Source: an uncultured Lachnospiraceae bacterium (GTDB taxonomy: Bacteria > Bacillota > Clostridia > Lachnospirales > Lachnospiraceae). From it: a DNA stretch of 35,189 bases. Numbering within the stretch: position 1 is the stretch's first letter; each line of letters starts with the position of its first letter. Below are positions 16,407-24,731 of the stretch, piece by piece. Under the pieces are notes generated by a model that was given only the letters and a program-made list of their open reading frames with translations, was not told where the DNA came from and did not search any database. Where the stretch lies: contig CACXFM010000037.1 of assembly GCA_902766955.1 (NCBI GenBank), positions 1-35,189 on the forward strand. The letters run 5' to 3'. The translations under genes and the position numbers were made by a program.

Positions 16407-17993
16407 TTAAGCATCCCAGCCGCCGAACTCCGACAGCCTGAGATTTTTATTCCGTTCCAGAGTCATTCCCACGCTCCATTCATGGATAAACAGGAGCAGC
16501 GGATTGCCTCTCATATCAAGTACTTTCTTCATGTCGGTCGTGCCTTCGAGATGCTCCACATCCGTCTCGTCCGGATTTTCGATCCATCTGATATATTCAT
16601 AAGGCAGCGACTCCATGATAATGTCGACTTTATATTCGTTTTCCAGCCGGAACTTCAGCACGTCCAGCTGCAGGACGCCGACCACGCCGACAATAATCTC
16701 CTCCATGCCGGCATGCAGCTCCTGGAAAATCTGGATCGCACCTTCCTGTGCAATCTCTTCGATGCCCTTGGTGAACTGCTTCCGCTTCATGGTGTCCACC
16801 TGACGGATTCTCGCGAAATGCTCGGGAGAGAATGTGGGGATGCCTCCGAAACACACGTCCTCGCCGGGCAGGCAGACCGTGTCGCCGATCGAGAAGATGC
16901 CGGGATCAAAGACACCAATGATATCGCCGGCCCAGGCTTCCGAGACGACATGCCTCTCCTCCGCCATCATCTGCTGAGGCTGGGACAGTCTCTGCCGGCG
17001 CTTTCCCTGCACATGCCAGACTTCCATGTTGGCATCGTAGTGTCCGGATACGATTCTCATGAATGCGATCCGGTCGCGGTGGTTCTTGTTCATATTCGCC
17101 TGGATTTTAAACACAAAGGCGGAAAACGAATGTGATACGGGATCAATCAGGCTTCCTCCGGACATTCTGGCCAGAGGCGGATTCGCCATCTGCAGGAAAT
17201 GCGTCAGAAACGTCTCCACTCCGAAATTGGTGAGAGCCGACCCGAAGAAGACCGGACTGATCTCTCCCCTCGTGACCTTGTCCTGGTCAAACTCCGCAGA
17301 AGCCCCGTCCAGAAGCTCGATCTCGTCGCGCAGCTGTTGAATCTCATCTTCCGACAGATAGTCCGAAGCGTTTGGGTCATCCAGTCCGATTTCCGTCTGA
17401 ACGCCTTCCTTCGTGCCTTTCTGTGTGTCGCTGAAGAGAAGCACCTTCTCCGAATTGCGGTCGTAGACTCCCCTGAATCCCTTTCCGGAGCCGATCGGCC
17501 AGTTGACCGGACAGCACGGGATCCCGAGCTCCTTTTCGATTTCATCCGTGAGCTCGAAAGAATCCCTGGCATCTCTGTCCATCTTATTGATGAAAGTAAA
17601 AATCGGAATATGTCTTCTGGCGCACACCTTGAAGAGCTTTCTGGTCTGCGGCTCCACGCCCTTGGCGCCGTCGATCACCATCACGGCCGAATCAGCCGCC
17701 ATCAGGGTCCTGTACGTATCCTCCGAAAAGTCCTGATGGCCCGGGGTATCCAGGATGTTGATGCAGTATCCGCCGTAGTTAAACTGCAGCACAGAGGAAG
17801 TGACGGAAATTCCTCTCTGTTTCTCGATTTCCATCCAGTCGGAGACCGCGTGCCGCGCTGTCGCCTTGCCCTTGACGGATCCGGCGAGATTGATCGCGCC
17901 TCCGTACAGCAGAAACTTCTCTGTCAGTGTCGTCTTTCCGGCATCCGGATGGGAAATAATTGCAAATGTTCGTCTTTTTTCTATGTCGTTCAT
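16407..17993 (-). CDS. prfC: Peptide chain release factor 3
   Basis: Translational GTPase that recycles RF1 and RF2 from terminated ribosomes. The 528-residue protein equals the family length. G1 is SHPDAGKTT at about residues 14-22, the G2 region is KQRGISVTSS, G3 is DTPGHQDFSEDTYR and G4 is INKMDRDARD. It has the RF3 C-terminal domains rather than EF-G domains IV/V, and ends with MTLERNKNLRLSEFGG. The ATG at 17993 has GCAGG at a good distance; an in-frame codon at 18008 is less likely. It follows gltX by 44 bases. Not all Firmicutes carry prfC. Confidence 0.95.
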   Translation of the reverse strand: MNDIEKRRTFAIISHPDAGKTTLTEKFLLYGGAINLAGSVKGKATARHAVSDWMEIEKQRGISVTSSVLQFNYGGYCINILDTPGHQDFSEDTYRTLMAADSAVMVIDGAKGVEPQTRKLFKVCARRHIPIFTFINKMDRDARDSFELTDEIEKELGIPCCPVNWPIGSGKGFRGVYDRNSEKVLLFSDTQKGTKEGVQTEIGLDDPNASDYLSEDEIQQLRDEIELLDGASAEFDQDKVTRGEISPVFFGSALTNFGVETFLTHFLQMANPPLARMSGGSLIDPVSHSFSAFVFKIQANMNKNHRDRIAFMRIVSGHYDANMEVWHVQGKRRQRLSQPQQMMAEERHVVSEAWAGDIIGVFDPGIFSIGDTVCLPGEDVCFGGIPTFSPEHFARIRQVDTMKRKQFTKGIEEIAQEGAIQIFQELHAGMEEIIVGVVGVLQLDVLKFRLENEYKVDIIMESLPYEYIRWIENPDETDVEHLEGTTDMKKVLDMRGNPLLLFIHEWSVGMTLERNKNLRLSEFGGWDA

Positions 17994-18037
17994 AAATACC
18001 TGCCGCATGATGCGGTTTTGTGCCTTTTCTTCGTTCT

Positions 18038-19483
18038 TCAGGAAAGGAGGTCAATTGCAGCGCGGATTCTTCTTACCGACTCGTCCTTTCCGAGAATCTC
18101 AAGAAGCTGTGAAGCCCCTCCCGGGGTTGTCTGTTTGCCGGAAACCGCTGTTCTGACGGGCCACATGACCTGTCCGTTTTTGAGCCCCTTCTCCTCGGCA
18201 AACGATTTCATCATTTCATACAGGGAATCGTTATCAAACGCCTCCTGTTTCTCAAGGCAGGGAAGAATCTCCTTAAGAACGGTGAGCGAAAGTTCCGGTG
18301 TCGATTTCATTTTCTTATGGCGGTACATCTCGGTCTCGTAGGGCGGCACCTCATGGAAGAATCCCAGCAGTTCCGGGATATCACAGAAGGTCTCCACTCT
18401 TGTCCGGGCCATTTCGGCGAGCGCATGGCGGTCCATGAACGTCTCGGGAACGGCAGCCTCAATATACGGAAGCGCTTTCTCATAAAAGGCCTCCGGGTCC
18501 ATATTCCGGAAATATTCGCCGTTCATCCACCGGAGTTTTGCGATGTCGAACACGGCATCCGATTTGTTGATTCTCGTATAATCAAATTTGTCGATCAGTT
18601 CGTCAAGCGTCATGATCTCCTGATTATCCTGCGGATTCCACCCCAGAAGCGCCGTATAATTGACGATCGCTTCAGGCAGGAAGCCCTGCTCCAGCAGATC
18701 TTCGAAGGAAGAATGCCCCGACCGCTTGGACAGCTTGTGATGCTCTTCGTCCATGATCAGCGGGCAGTGGACATAAACCGGGATCTCCCATCCGAAGGCC
18801 TCATACAGAAGATTGTATTTGGGACTCGAGGACAGGTATTCCTTTCCTCTGACGACATGTGTCACCCCCATAAGGTGGTCGTCAATTACATTTGCGAAAT
18901 TGTAGGTCGGATAGCCGTCCGATTTGATCAGAATCATATCTTCCAGTTCCGCATTGTCTACGGTGATATCTCCGTAGTTTACGTCGTGGAAGGTCGTGGA
19001 CCCTTCGGTGGGAACATTCAGGCGGATTACGTAGGGCATACCTGCGGCCAGATTCCGCTCGACCTCTTCTTTCGTGAGACTCAGGCAGTGTTTGTCATAG
19101 GCAGTATATTCCTTGCCGTCGACAACCGTCTTCAGGCTCTCCAGGCGTTCCTTCGTACAGAAGCAGTAATACGCATTTCCCTGCTCCACCAGCTGCTCTG
19201 CGTATTTTCTGTAGATTCCGGCCTTCACGCGCTCGGACTGGACATACGGACCGACTCCTCCGTCCTTGTCCGGCCCCTCGTCGGCTTTGAGTCCAGCCTC
19301 GGCGAGCGTTCTGTTGATGATGTCAACAGCGCCTTCCACATAGCGCTCCTGGTCCGTATCTTCTATGCGAAGCATAAAAACGCCGTGATCATGTCTCGCG
19401 ATCAGATATGAATACAGCGCGGTTCTGAGATTCCCGACATGCATTCTTCCTGTCGGGCTTGGTGCAAATCTGGTCTTAACCAT
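18038..19483 (-). CDS. gltX: Glutamyl-tRNA synthetase
   Basis: Class I aminoacyl-tRNA synthetase that charges tRNA(Glu), and in bacteria without GlnRS also tRNA(Gln) for later amidation. The 481-residue protein begins [19 protein letters not shown] (HIGH-type signature) and continues [14 protein letters not shown]. The KMSKS-type loop is [10 protein letters not shown] near residue 245, followed by the helical anticodon-binding domain. AGGAGG lies six to seven bases before the ATG. Whether it is discriminating or non-discriminating cannot be told from sequence by eye; no gatCAB or glnS is in the window. It lies between acpP and prfC. Confidence 0.96.
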   Translation of the reverse strand: MVKTRFAPSPTGRMHVGNLRTALYSYLIARHDHGVFMLRIEDTDQERYVEGAVDIINRTLAEAGLKADEGPDKDGGVGPYVQSERVKAGIYRKYAEQLVEQGNAYYCFCTKERLESLKTVVDGKEYTAYDKHCLSLTKEEVERNLAAGMPYVIRLNVPTEGSTTFHDVNYGDITVDNAELEDMILIKSDGYPTYNFANVIDDHLMGVTHVVRGKEYLSSSPKYNLLYEAFGWEIPVYVHCPLIMDEEHHKLSKRSGHSSFEDLLEQGFLPEAIVNYTALLGWNPQDNQEIMTLDELIDKFDYTRINKSDAVFDIAKLRWMNGEYFRNMDPEAFYEKALPYIEAAVPETFMDRHALAEMARTRVETFCDIPELLGFFHEVPPYETEMYRHKKMKSTPELSLTVLKEILPCLEKQEAFDNDSLYEMMKSFAEEKGLKNGQVMWPVRTAVSGKQTTPGGASQLLEILGKDESVRRIRAAIDLLS

Positions 19484-19538
19484 CCGAATCCTCCAGTGTC
19501 ATTTATGTCTTACTTCTGTTGCAGGAGAGAAATACGTA

Positions 19539-19772
19539 TCAGTGATCAATGCCGTGAGCATTCAGATACTCGATGACATCCCCGACCGTTCTGATCTCCT
19601 GCAGTTCCTCCACGGGAATATCAAGTGCATACTCATCCTCCAGATTCATCGCCAGTTCATAGAGATCCAGTGAATCGGCGCCCAGATCATCGTGGAAGGA
19701 AGTGTCCGGTCCGATCTCGCTCTCATCAACATTCAGCTGTTCCGCTATAAAAACTCTGAGTTTTTCCAACAT
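19539..19772 (-). CDS. acpP: Acyl carrier protein
   Basis: A 77-residue acidic carrier protein whose serine in GADSLDLYEL (about residue 36) takes the 4'-phosphopantetheine arm. The four-helix pattern is clear, ending IRTVGDVIEYLNAHG. The ATG at 19772 is fixed by AGGAG about nine bases upstream; the frame continues upstream without coding character. It is the only fatty-acid gene here, lying between an ftsW-family gene and gltX rather than beside fab genes. It could be the general fatty-acid ACP or a second, dedicated ACP; sequence alone does not decide. Confidence 0.93.
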   Translation of the reverse strand: MLEKLRVFIAEQLNVDESEIGPDTSFHDDLGADSLDLYELAMNLEDEYALDIPVEELQEIRTVGDVIEYLNAHGIDH

Positions 19773-19850
19773 AATTTCAATCTCCTTTTTCTTATAAGAG
19801 GCAGTCCGCGCCTGGCGCACTGACCGGGGTCTTTATGACAGCTGCTGCTT

Positions 19851-21029
19851 TTATTTCTCCCGTCTGCCCGAACTTCTGACCATCTCTCCCCACAGATCCT
19901 GCTCCGGTCTCCTGAATCTGATGGCTTTTGAGACAGATAACGCGATCATGATCTCGGCCATCAGCAGAACCACGGAAGTCCCTCCGTAACTCAGAAACGG
20001 CAACGTGATGCCGGTCGTCGGTATAAGGTTAATGACGACGCAGATATTCAGAATCACCTGCATGGCGATATGTCCGAAAATCCCCGTCACCATAAGTGCT
20101 CCGTACAGGTCCGGCGCATTCTGGGCGATAAAAAACAGCCTGTACAGAAGGTAGATAAAGAGAAGTATGACGATGATTCCGCCGAAAATCCCGAGTTCTT
20201 CGCAGATAATGGCAAAAATCATGTCGTTTTCCGCCTCGGGCACGGCCCAGAGCTTCTGCGTGCCGTTTCCGAGTCCCTTGCCGAACAGGCCTCCGCTGCC
20301 AAGTGCATACAGGGCCTGCATGACCTGGTAGCCGCCTTCGGCGGAGTACTGTTCCGGATGAAGCCACGTCAGGATCCTCCTGGCCCGGAAGCTGGATGTG
20401 ACTTCATTGTTCATAATATACAGAACCGCTCCTGCCGCGGCCGCGGCCGCAAGAAGAAGACCCAGAATAAAAAATCTGGTATTCGGATGCGCCACGAATA
20501 CTATCACGCAGGTGATCAGCATAATGATGATCGCCGTGCTGAGATTGTCGGTCAGTATATAGGCAGCCGCAGCCTGCAGAGCCCCGGCCCCCAGGATCAG
20601 CATCGTATAGCCCGGCCTCCGGAACTTTTTGCCCGTCCTGACGATCAGCATGGGAATAAAGGTGATCACGGCAATTTTGGCCAGCTCGGCGGGCTGAAAA
20701 CTCAGGCCTCCCACCATCAGCCATCTGCGCGCCCCGTTGACGGTCCTGCCGAGAGGAGTTTTCACCAGTGCCATCATAAACAGAGAGAGCACATAGAACC
20801 CCCAGCTGAAATACCAGTAAAGCCGGTAGGGAATCCAGGATCCGATCACCGCGGCCACAACCGCACAGGCGGAAAAAAAGGCCTGCTTTTTGAAGAACAC
20901 CATGTCATCCCCGAACTTCATGGCCGCTGTATAGGATGTGGTGCTGTAGAGCATCACGAGACCGAACCCGATCAGCAGAATTATCACCGCTATAAGATTG
21001 TAATCATAATAATCGGTTTTTGTTCGCAC
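19851..21029 (-). CDS. ftsW: FtsW/RodA/SpoVE family peptidoglycan polymerase
   Basis: A 392-residue polytopic membrane protein of the SEDS family, which polymerise lipid II into glycan strands with a partner transpeptidase. About ten membrane helices can be followed. SEDS motifs include GARRWLMVGGLSFQPAELAK, GGLFGKGLGNGTQ, VPEAENDMIFAIICEELG and LPFLSYGGTSVV. The combination looks closer to FtsW/SpoVE than RodA, but no partner PBP is adjacent to settle it. The start seems to be a GTG at 21029, overlapping the DUF5662 gene by 26 bases, with GGAG close upstream. The cytoplasmic C-terminus is short and basic. Confidence 0.88.
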   Translation of the reverse strand: MRTKTDYYDYNLIAVIILLIGFGLVMLYSTTSYTAAMKFGDDMVFFKKQAFFSACAVVAAVIGSWIPYRLYWYFSWGFYVLSLFMMALVKTPLGRTVNGARRWLMVGGLSFQPAELAKIAVITFIPMLIVRTGKKFRRPGYTMLILGAGALQAAAAYILTDNLSTAIIIMLITCVIVFVAHPNTRFFILGLLLAAAAAAGAVLYIMNNEVTSSFRARRILTWLHPEQYSAEGGYQVMQALYALGSGGLFGKGLGNGTQKLWAVPEAENDMIFAIICEELGIFGGIIVILLFIYLLYRLFFIAQNAPDLYGALMVTGIFGHIAMQVILNICVVINLIPTTGITLPFLSYGGTSVVLLMAEIMIALSVSKAIRFRRPEQDLWGEMVRSSGRREK

Positions 21030-21597
21030 TGACTCCAGGTCCTTCCCCCTTCAGGAATACATTCCTTATATAACGGATCGTATAATCTTCGCCTTTCCTG
21101 GCCCACATGCGCAGAAGAAACTCCATCTGCTTTTTTGTATCTTCATGGATAATCCACAGCTTATCACGGCTGCGCAGAAAATACATGAGCGGAAATTCAT
21201 CCGTATAGTTCTCCCCGCTGTAGACGCGGGACGCGCTGACGCGGTCGAAAATCATCTCCGCCACATACCTTCTGGGCATTCTCGCCCCCTCGATGATATG
21301 GGCGCTTTTCTCCGCGGTATAATCGATCCAGTACTCAAAATGATGGCGGTTCCTGCCCTTGTGATGCAGCCACGCCATGGAAACGCCCGTCTCTTCCCGC
21401 TCCGCATTGTTGGGACTTCTCGTGCCCTGGTAGTAGCGGGCGCCGACCAGAAACTCGGTCAGAGAGAGCTTGCTCAGGTCATGCAGCAGGCCCTGCCTGA
21501 TGAGCCCCGCTCTCAGACAGTAGCCGCATACCAGATGATGGTGCCTCGTAATTGTTTTCAGATGCCCGGCTGCTTTGCGCCATGTAAGCTCACTCAT
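21004..21597 (-). CDS. DUF5662 family protein, function unknown
   Basis: A 197-residue soluble protein that I recognise as DUF5662, common in Lachnospiraceae and without known function. It is rich in histidine motifs: ITRHHHLVCGYC near the N-terminus, QGLLHDLSKLS with a His-Asp pair near residue 39, and SMAWLHHKGRNRHHFEYW near residue 75. The pattern HD then HH...H suggests an HD-like metal-binding fold, which is inference. There is no signal peptide. The ATG follows the GH13 stop by five bases and its AGGAGG lies within that gene, so the two are translationally coupled; the 3' end overlaps the ftsW-family gene by 26 bases. Confidence 0.75.
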   Translation of the reverse strand: MSELTWRKAAGHLKTITRHHHLVCGYCLRAGLIRQGLLHDLSKLSLTEFLVGARYYQGTRSPNNAEREETGVSMAWLHHKGRNRHHFEYWIDYTAEKSAHIIEGARMPRRYVAEMIFDRVSASRVYSGENYTDEFPLMYFLRSRDKLWIIHEDTKKQMEFLLRMWARKGEDYTIRYIRNVFLKGEGPGVSANKNRLL

Positions 21598-21602
21598 ATT
21601 CG

Positions 21603-23483
21603 TTAAGGTGCCTCCTCCGGAACAGCGGGCTCCGCTGCCGGCTCACCGCCGGGGCGCCCCTCCAGAATACAGACGGTTCTCTCCGCCGCTTCAAAATACT
21701 TCTGATCCCTCAGCAGTTCCGGCTCCCGGCAGAAAACCGCGGATCGTCCGGTATCGGCCGCAAGGAACCAGCTGAAGCCTTTCGGCAGATCCGGCAGAGC
21801 GAAGCGGTACGGATTCCAGTACGCGTTATAGACTACGTAATAGTACCCCGGTGCACCCTCCCGATCCTCTTTCTGAGTATACAGACCATTATACATGACC
21901 GCAAGTGTGCGGGAAACATTTTCGAAGCTGCACATCCAGGCCCGGCTGTCATGGAACGAGATATCCGGCATGCCCAGTGAGCGGTAATCGGTCCCCTTCA
22001 GTTCCCCCGGCATGTGGAAAATCCTGTTCTGCCGCCTGTAGGCGGTCAGTTCTTTCACGAATTCCGTCATCGCCGCGGAATCACGGCCGCTGCTCCAGTC
22101 CAGCCATCCGACCGGATTGTCACAGCAGTACGCATTGTTATTCCCTTTCTGGGTATTGAGCTGCTCATCGCCCGCATACAGGAGCGGCGTCCCCTGTGAA
22201 AGGAACACATACATCAGTGCGTTCCTGATCTGACGCAGCCGGAGTTCTCTCACGTTTTTCCTGCGGCTCGGGCCCTCTGCCCCGCAGTTCCAGCTGTAAT
22301 TGAAGACCGTACCGTCGCGGTTATCCTCCCCGTTCTCTTCATTATGCTTCCAGTCATAGGAGACGGAATCGAAAAGCGTGAAGCCGTTGACATTCGCCAT
22401 ATAATTGACGACGGCATGCGATGACGGATTTCTTCTGATGAGAGCTGCAAATTTACCTGTCTGGCCCTCATCTCCTTTCAGAAACGCGCGTCCCGTATGC
22501 TCGAATTCGTCATTGCAGAGCATCAGGTTTCTTCTGACGGGAACCGTTCCCCGGTAATATCTGTCCGCATCGACAAACTCGATCATAAGCTTCGTGCGGG
22601 AAAGCATCGGATCCCTGATCACGAGATCAAGCGGCACACCGTCGCCGATCAGATGGAAGCCGTCGACATGATACTTCATTTTCCAGCTGCGGAGAGCCGC
22701 ATGCGCAAGCGCCGGGTCCGTCCCGCCGGGGAAATAGAACTCCATATACAGTTCCATGGATTCCGCGTGGCAGGCCCTGACCAGTTCCCGGAATTCCGCG
22801 CACGGGTTCGCGTCTGCGCTGTAGGCACGTTTCGGAGCGAAGTAATAATTCACATCCGAATACCCCCAGTAGTTGACAGGCTTTACCGCGCTCGCTCTGC
22901 CGCCCGATTCCTCCCTGGCCGCGGAAAACGGCTGGACTCTCAGGCGGTCGCACCATTCATAGGCGGGCATCAGCTCCACCGCATTGAATCCCAGCCCTTT
23001 TATATAGGGAAGCATTTTCCCGAGTCCGGCGAATGTTCCCTTCAGGCCCGCGGCGATTTTTGCCTTTTTCGTGAAGCCCTTTACATGCAGCTTGTAAATC
23101 ATCAGGTCTTCGGGGCGCAGATCCGGCAGTATATCCTCTGTCACCGTCTCCGCGGGCTTCCTGTCCGGAATCCGGCAGTCGTCTTTGCCCAGTAGTCCCG
23201 CATACGGATCCAGCTCCTTCCTGCCCTTCACCAGATAGTAATACCCCGCTGCATCGTCCGGAAGATCCCTGATCAGCACCGCTCTGAGACTGCCTGCGGC
23301 AGGCTGCTCAGGAAGCGGTATTTCCGCCTTCTTTTTTCCCTCTGCATTTGTGATGATCAATTCTGCTTTCTGTCCTTCAGGTACGGCAAACGCGAAATTA
23401 ATGCCGTCTTCATGTATCGTCACGCCGGCTTGTTCCGGATTGCCCGGAATCACAGTATACGATTCGATGATCTTTTTTTCCAT
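21603..23483 (-). CDS. GlgX/isoamylase-like GH13 protein with degenerate catalytic motifs
   Basis: A 626-residue protein with a CBM48-like N-domain (about 12-100) and a GH13 barrel resembling bacterial debranching enzymes. Retained family segments are VNYWGYSDVNYYFAPKRAY (203-221), KHNEENGEDNRDG (379-391), PLLYAGDE (433-440) and GNNNAYCCDNPVGWLDW (447-463). The catalytic positions are altered. Region II reads HVDGFHLIG (272-280) where GFRFD is expected, giving Arg to His277 and the nucleophile Asp to Ile279. Region IV reads ANVNGFTL where an HDGFTL-type motif is expected, giving His to Val365 and Asp to Asn366. Region I has FPGG in place of the usual NH. Only Glu302 (MIEF) matches the acid/base. 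It is therefore probably inactive as a glycosidase and may bind glucan or regulate. The ATG at 23483 has GGGGG five bases upstream. It heads the long operon from a TATAAT promoter. Confidence 0.82.
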   Translation of the reverse strand: MEKKIIESYTVIPGNPEQAGVTIHEDGINFAFAVPEGQKAELIITNAEGKKKAEIPLPEQPAAGSLRAVLIRDLPDDAAGYYYLVKGRKELDPYAGLLGKDDCRIPDRKPAETVTEDILPDLRPEDLMIYKLHVKGFTKKAKIAAGLKGTFAGLGKMLPYIKGLGFNAVELMPAYEWCDRLRVQPFSAAREESGGRASAVKPVNYWGYSDVNYYFAPKRAYSADANPCAEFRELVRACHAESMELYMEFYFPGGTDPALAHAALRSWKMKYHVDGFHLIGDGVPLDLVIRDPMLSRTKLMIEFVDADRYYRGTVPVRRNLMLCNDEFEHTGRAFLKGDEGQTGKFAALIRRNPSSHAVVNYMANVNGFTLFDSVSYDWKHNEENGEDNRDGTVFNYSWNCGAEGPSRRKNVRELRLRQIRNALMYVFLSQGTPLLYAGDEQLNTQKGNNNAYCCDNPVGWLDWSSGRDSAAMTEFVKELTAYRRQNRIFHMPGELKGTDYRSLGMPDISFHDSRAWMCSFENVSRTLAVMYNGLYTQKEDREGAPGYYYVVYNAYWNPYRFALPDLPKGFSWFLAADTGRSAVFCREPELLRDQKYFEAAERTVCILEGRPGGEPAAEPAVPEEAP

Positions 23484-23605
23484 CCTGTCCCCCTGTTCTC
23501 CCGAAAAAACACTGTTTTCAATGCGGCAGCTCAAAATCGTTTCGCTTACTGTCTGAACTTACTCGTGCCAGTCGTCCGGATGTATGTTTCTCTTCGTAAG
23601 CTTAT

Positions 23606-23634
23606 ATTATACAGCATTTCCATGTGTATGACAG
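23606..23634 (-). promoter_or_regulatory. Sigma-A promoter of the GH13-to-recN operon
   Basis: Minus-strand CTGTCA (23629-23634), 17-base spacer, TATAAT (23606-23611). The -10 is perfect and the -35 matches four of six. The predicted leader is about 115 bases before the ATG at 23483. It is back to back with a weaker plus-strand promoter for the DUF1292 gene. Confidence 0.7.
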
Positions 23635-23653
23635 AGAAATTTTTTTGCGGTCA

Positions 23654-23682
23654 TTGCTTTTTATGTTCGTATCTGTTATCGT
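23654..23682 (+). promoter_or_regulatory. Possible promoter of the DUF1292 gene
   Basis: Plus-strand TTGCTT (23654-23659), 17-base spacer, TATCGT (23677-23682). Both hexamers match four of six. It would give a leader of about 35 bases with AGGAGG at 23714-23719. The strand switch means some plus-strand promoter must exist here; this is the best candidate I see. Confidence 0.45.
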
Positions 23683-23725
23683 TAACCATGAATTGGAATC
23701 CGATACTCTATATAGGAGGATGACT

Positions 23726-24082
23726 ATGGCTGATTTTGAAAATCTGAACGCGGGCGAAGATGAATTTGATGCTTCCGATATGGAAGAAGTTCTCGGCAGC
23801 GTCACGCTCACACTGGAAGATGATTCAGAAGTGGAATGCCTGATTCTGGCAATCTATCAGGCGAACGGGAAGGACTATATCGCTCTTCTGCCGCTCGGCG
23901 CCGACGGTGAACCGGACGATGATTCAGATGTTCTGATCTACCGTTACGTGGATCACGGAGAGGATGAAGATCCCGAAATCGAAAACATCGAAGACGATGA
24001 GGAATATGAGGCCGCTGCGGATGCTTTCGATGAACTTCTGGACGAGCAGGAGTTCGATGACGAAGAGGAAGAAGAAGAATAA
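23726..24082 (+). CDS. DUF1292 family acidic protein
   Basis: A 118-residue protein of the DUF1292 family (B. subtilis YrzB type), widespread in Firmicutes and without known function. The core is LTLEDDSEVECLILAIYQAN followed by KDYIALLPLGADGEP and DVLIYRYVDHGE, a small beta-rich domain. The flanks are extremely acidic, and the C-terminus ends in a run of glutamates after DELLDEQEFDDEEE. No signal peptide or membrane segment. The ATG at 23726 is fixed by AGGAGG six bases upstream. It is the only plus-strand gene found in the window, set between two minus-strand units, with its own terminator. Confidence 0.9.
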   Translation: MADFENLNAGEDEFDASDMEEVLGSVTLTLEDDSEVECLILAIYQANGKDYIALLPLGADGEPDDDSDVLIYRYVDHGEDEDPEIENIEDDEEYEAAADAFDELLDEQEFDDEEEEEE

Positions 24083-24142
24083 GCTGCAGGGGGATCCCCT
24101 CCGCTTAAAAACCGCTGTCTGATATTTCATAAGTGTCAGTTG

Positions 24143-24172
24143 GGGGCTGCCGTTATTGCGGCAGCCCCTTTC
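24143..24172 (+). terminator. Terminator after the DUF1292 gene
   Basis: GGGGCTGCCG (24143-24152) pairs with CGGCAGCCCC (24159-24168) around a 6-base loop, followed by TTTCCTC. The U tract is short, but the 10-bp G/C-rich stem is strong. It lies between the convergent DUF1292 and dut genes; on the minus strand the stem would lack a U tract, although it could still slow polymerase leaving dut. Confidence 0.72.
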
Positions 24173-24198
24173 CTCATGTCAGGAGCAATTCCCTCTCG

Positions 24199-24636
24199 TC
24201 ACGCCCTCCCGGTTGATCCGAATCCTCCCCGGTCCCGGTTCCCCAGCGTCTCCACTTCCTCAAACACGATTTTCGGCTGGTGTTCGATGATCCGGAACTG
24301 GCCGATTCTGTCATTGACGCGGATCTCCGTGTCCCTGGTCGCATAGACCGGCATACGGAGAATATCATTGTCCCCGCAATAGGATTCGTCGACGACACCG
24401 ATCGAGTTGCTCTGCAGCAGGCCGTAATTCCTGAATGTAGAACTTCTCGGGGCCGTGATCATCTCATACCCTTCCGGCAGCTGCACGGAGATGCCGAGAC
24501 TGATCAGTCTGTGCTCTCCCGCTTTCAGTTTTACATCTTCGGCACTTCTCAGATCAATCCAGTCGCTTTTCCCGTCCACATAGCACAGCCTGTCAATCTT
24601 GTCCGTATGATATTTGATTCTGATAGTCTTTTCCAT
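24199..24636 (-). CDS. dut: dUTP diphosphatase (trimeric dUTPase family)
   Basis: Hydrolyses dUTP to dUMP and pyrophosphate, keeping uracil out of DNA and feeding dTMP synthesis. The 145-residue protein has the trimeric dUTPase motifs in order: WIDLRSAEDVKLKAGEHRLI, ITAPRSSTFRNYGLL with the conserved serines, SIGVVDESYCGDN with the catalytic aspartate in GVVD, RIGQFRIIEH, and the mobile C-terminal RGGFGSTG. GGGGAG lies close to the ATG. The leader begins just past the pnp terminator and contains an 8-bp inverted repeat. A deoxynucleotide-specific relative such as dCTP deaminase is less likely given motif 3. Confidence 0.92.
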   Translation of the reverse strand: MEKTIRIKYHTDKIDRLCYVDGKSDWIDLRSAEDVKLKAGEHRLISLGISVQLPEGYEMITAPRSSTFRNYGLLQSNSIGVVDESYCGDNDILRMPVYATRDTEIRVNDRIGQFRIIEHQPKIVFEEVETLGNRDRGGFGSTGRA

Positions 24637-24655
24637 CGTCTCCCCTTAGTTCCCG

Positions 24656-24679
24656 CAGGAAATCCGACGGAATTTCCTG
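24656..24679 (-). repeat. Inverted repeat in the dut leader
   Basis: caggaaat (24656-24663) and atttcctg (24672-24679) form a perfect 8-bp stem with an 8-base loop, ending 19 bases before the dut ATG and starting seven bases after the pnp terminator A tract. It may stabilise a processed 5' end or be an operator; nothing in the sequence decides. Confidence 0.45.
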
Positions 24680-24685
24680 TGAGTT

Positions 24686-24716
24686 AAAAAACCGGCAGGA
24701 CTTTTGATCCTGCCGG
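24686..24716 (-). terminator. Intrinsic terminator after pnp
   Basis: A perfect 9-bp stem (ccggcagga 24692-24700 with tcctgccgg 24708-24716), a 7-base loop and six U residues on the minus strand (24686-24691). It ends the nusA-to-pnp region. Confidence 0.9.
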
Positions 24717-24731
24717 CGGTTATTGGTCCGA

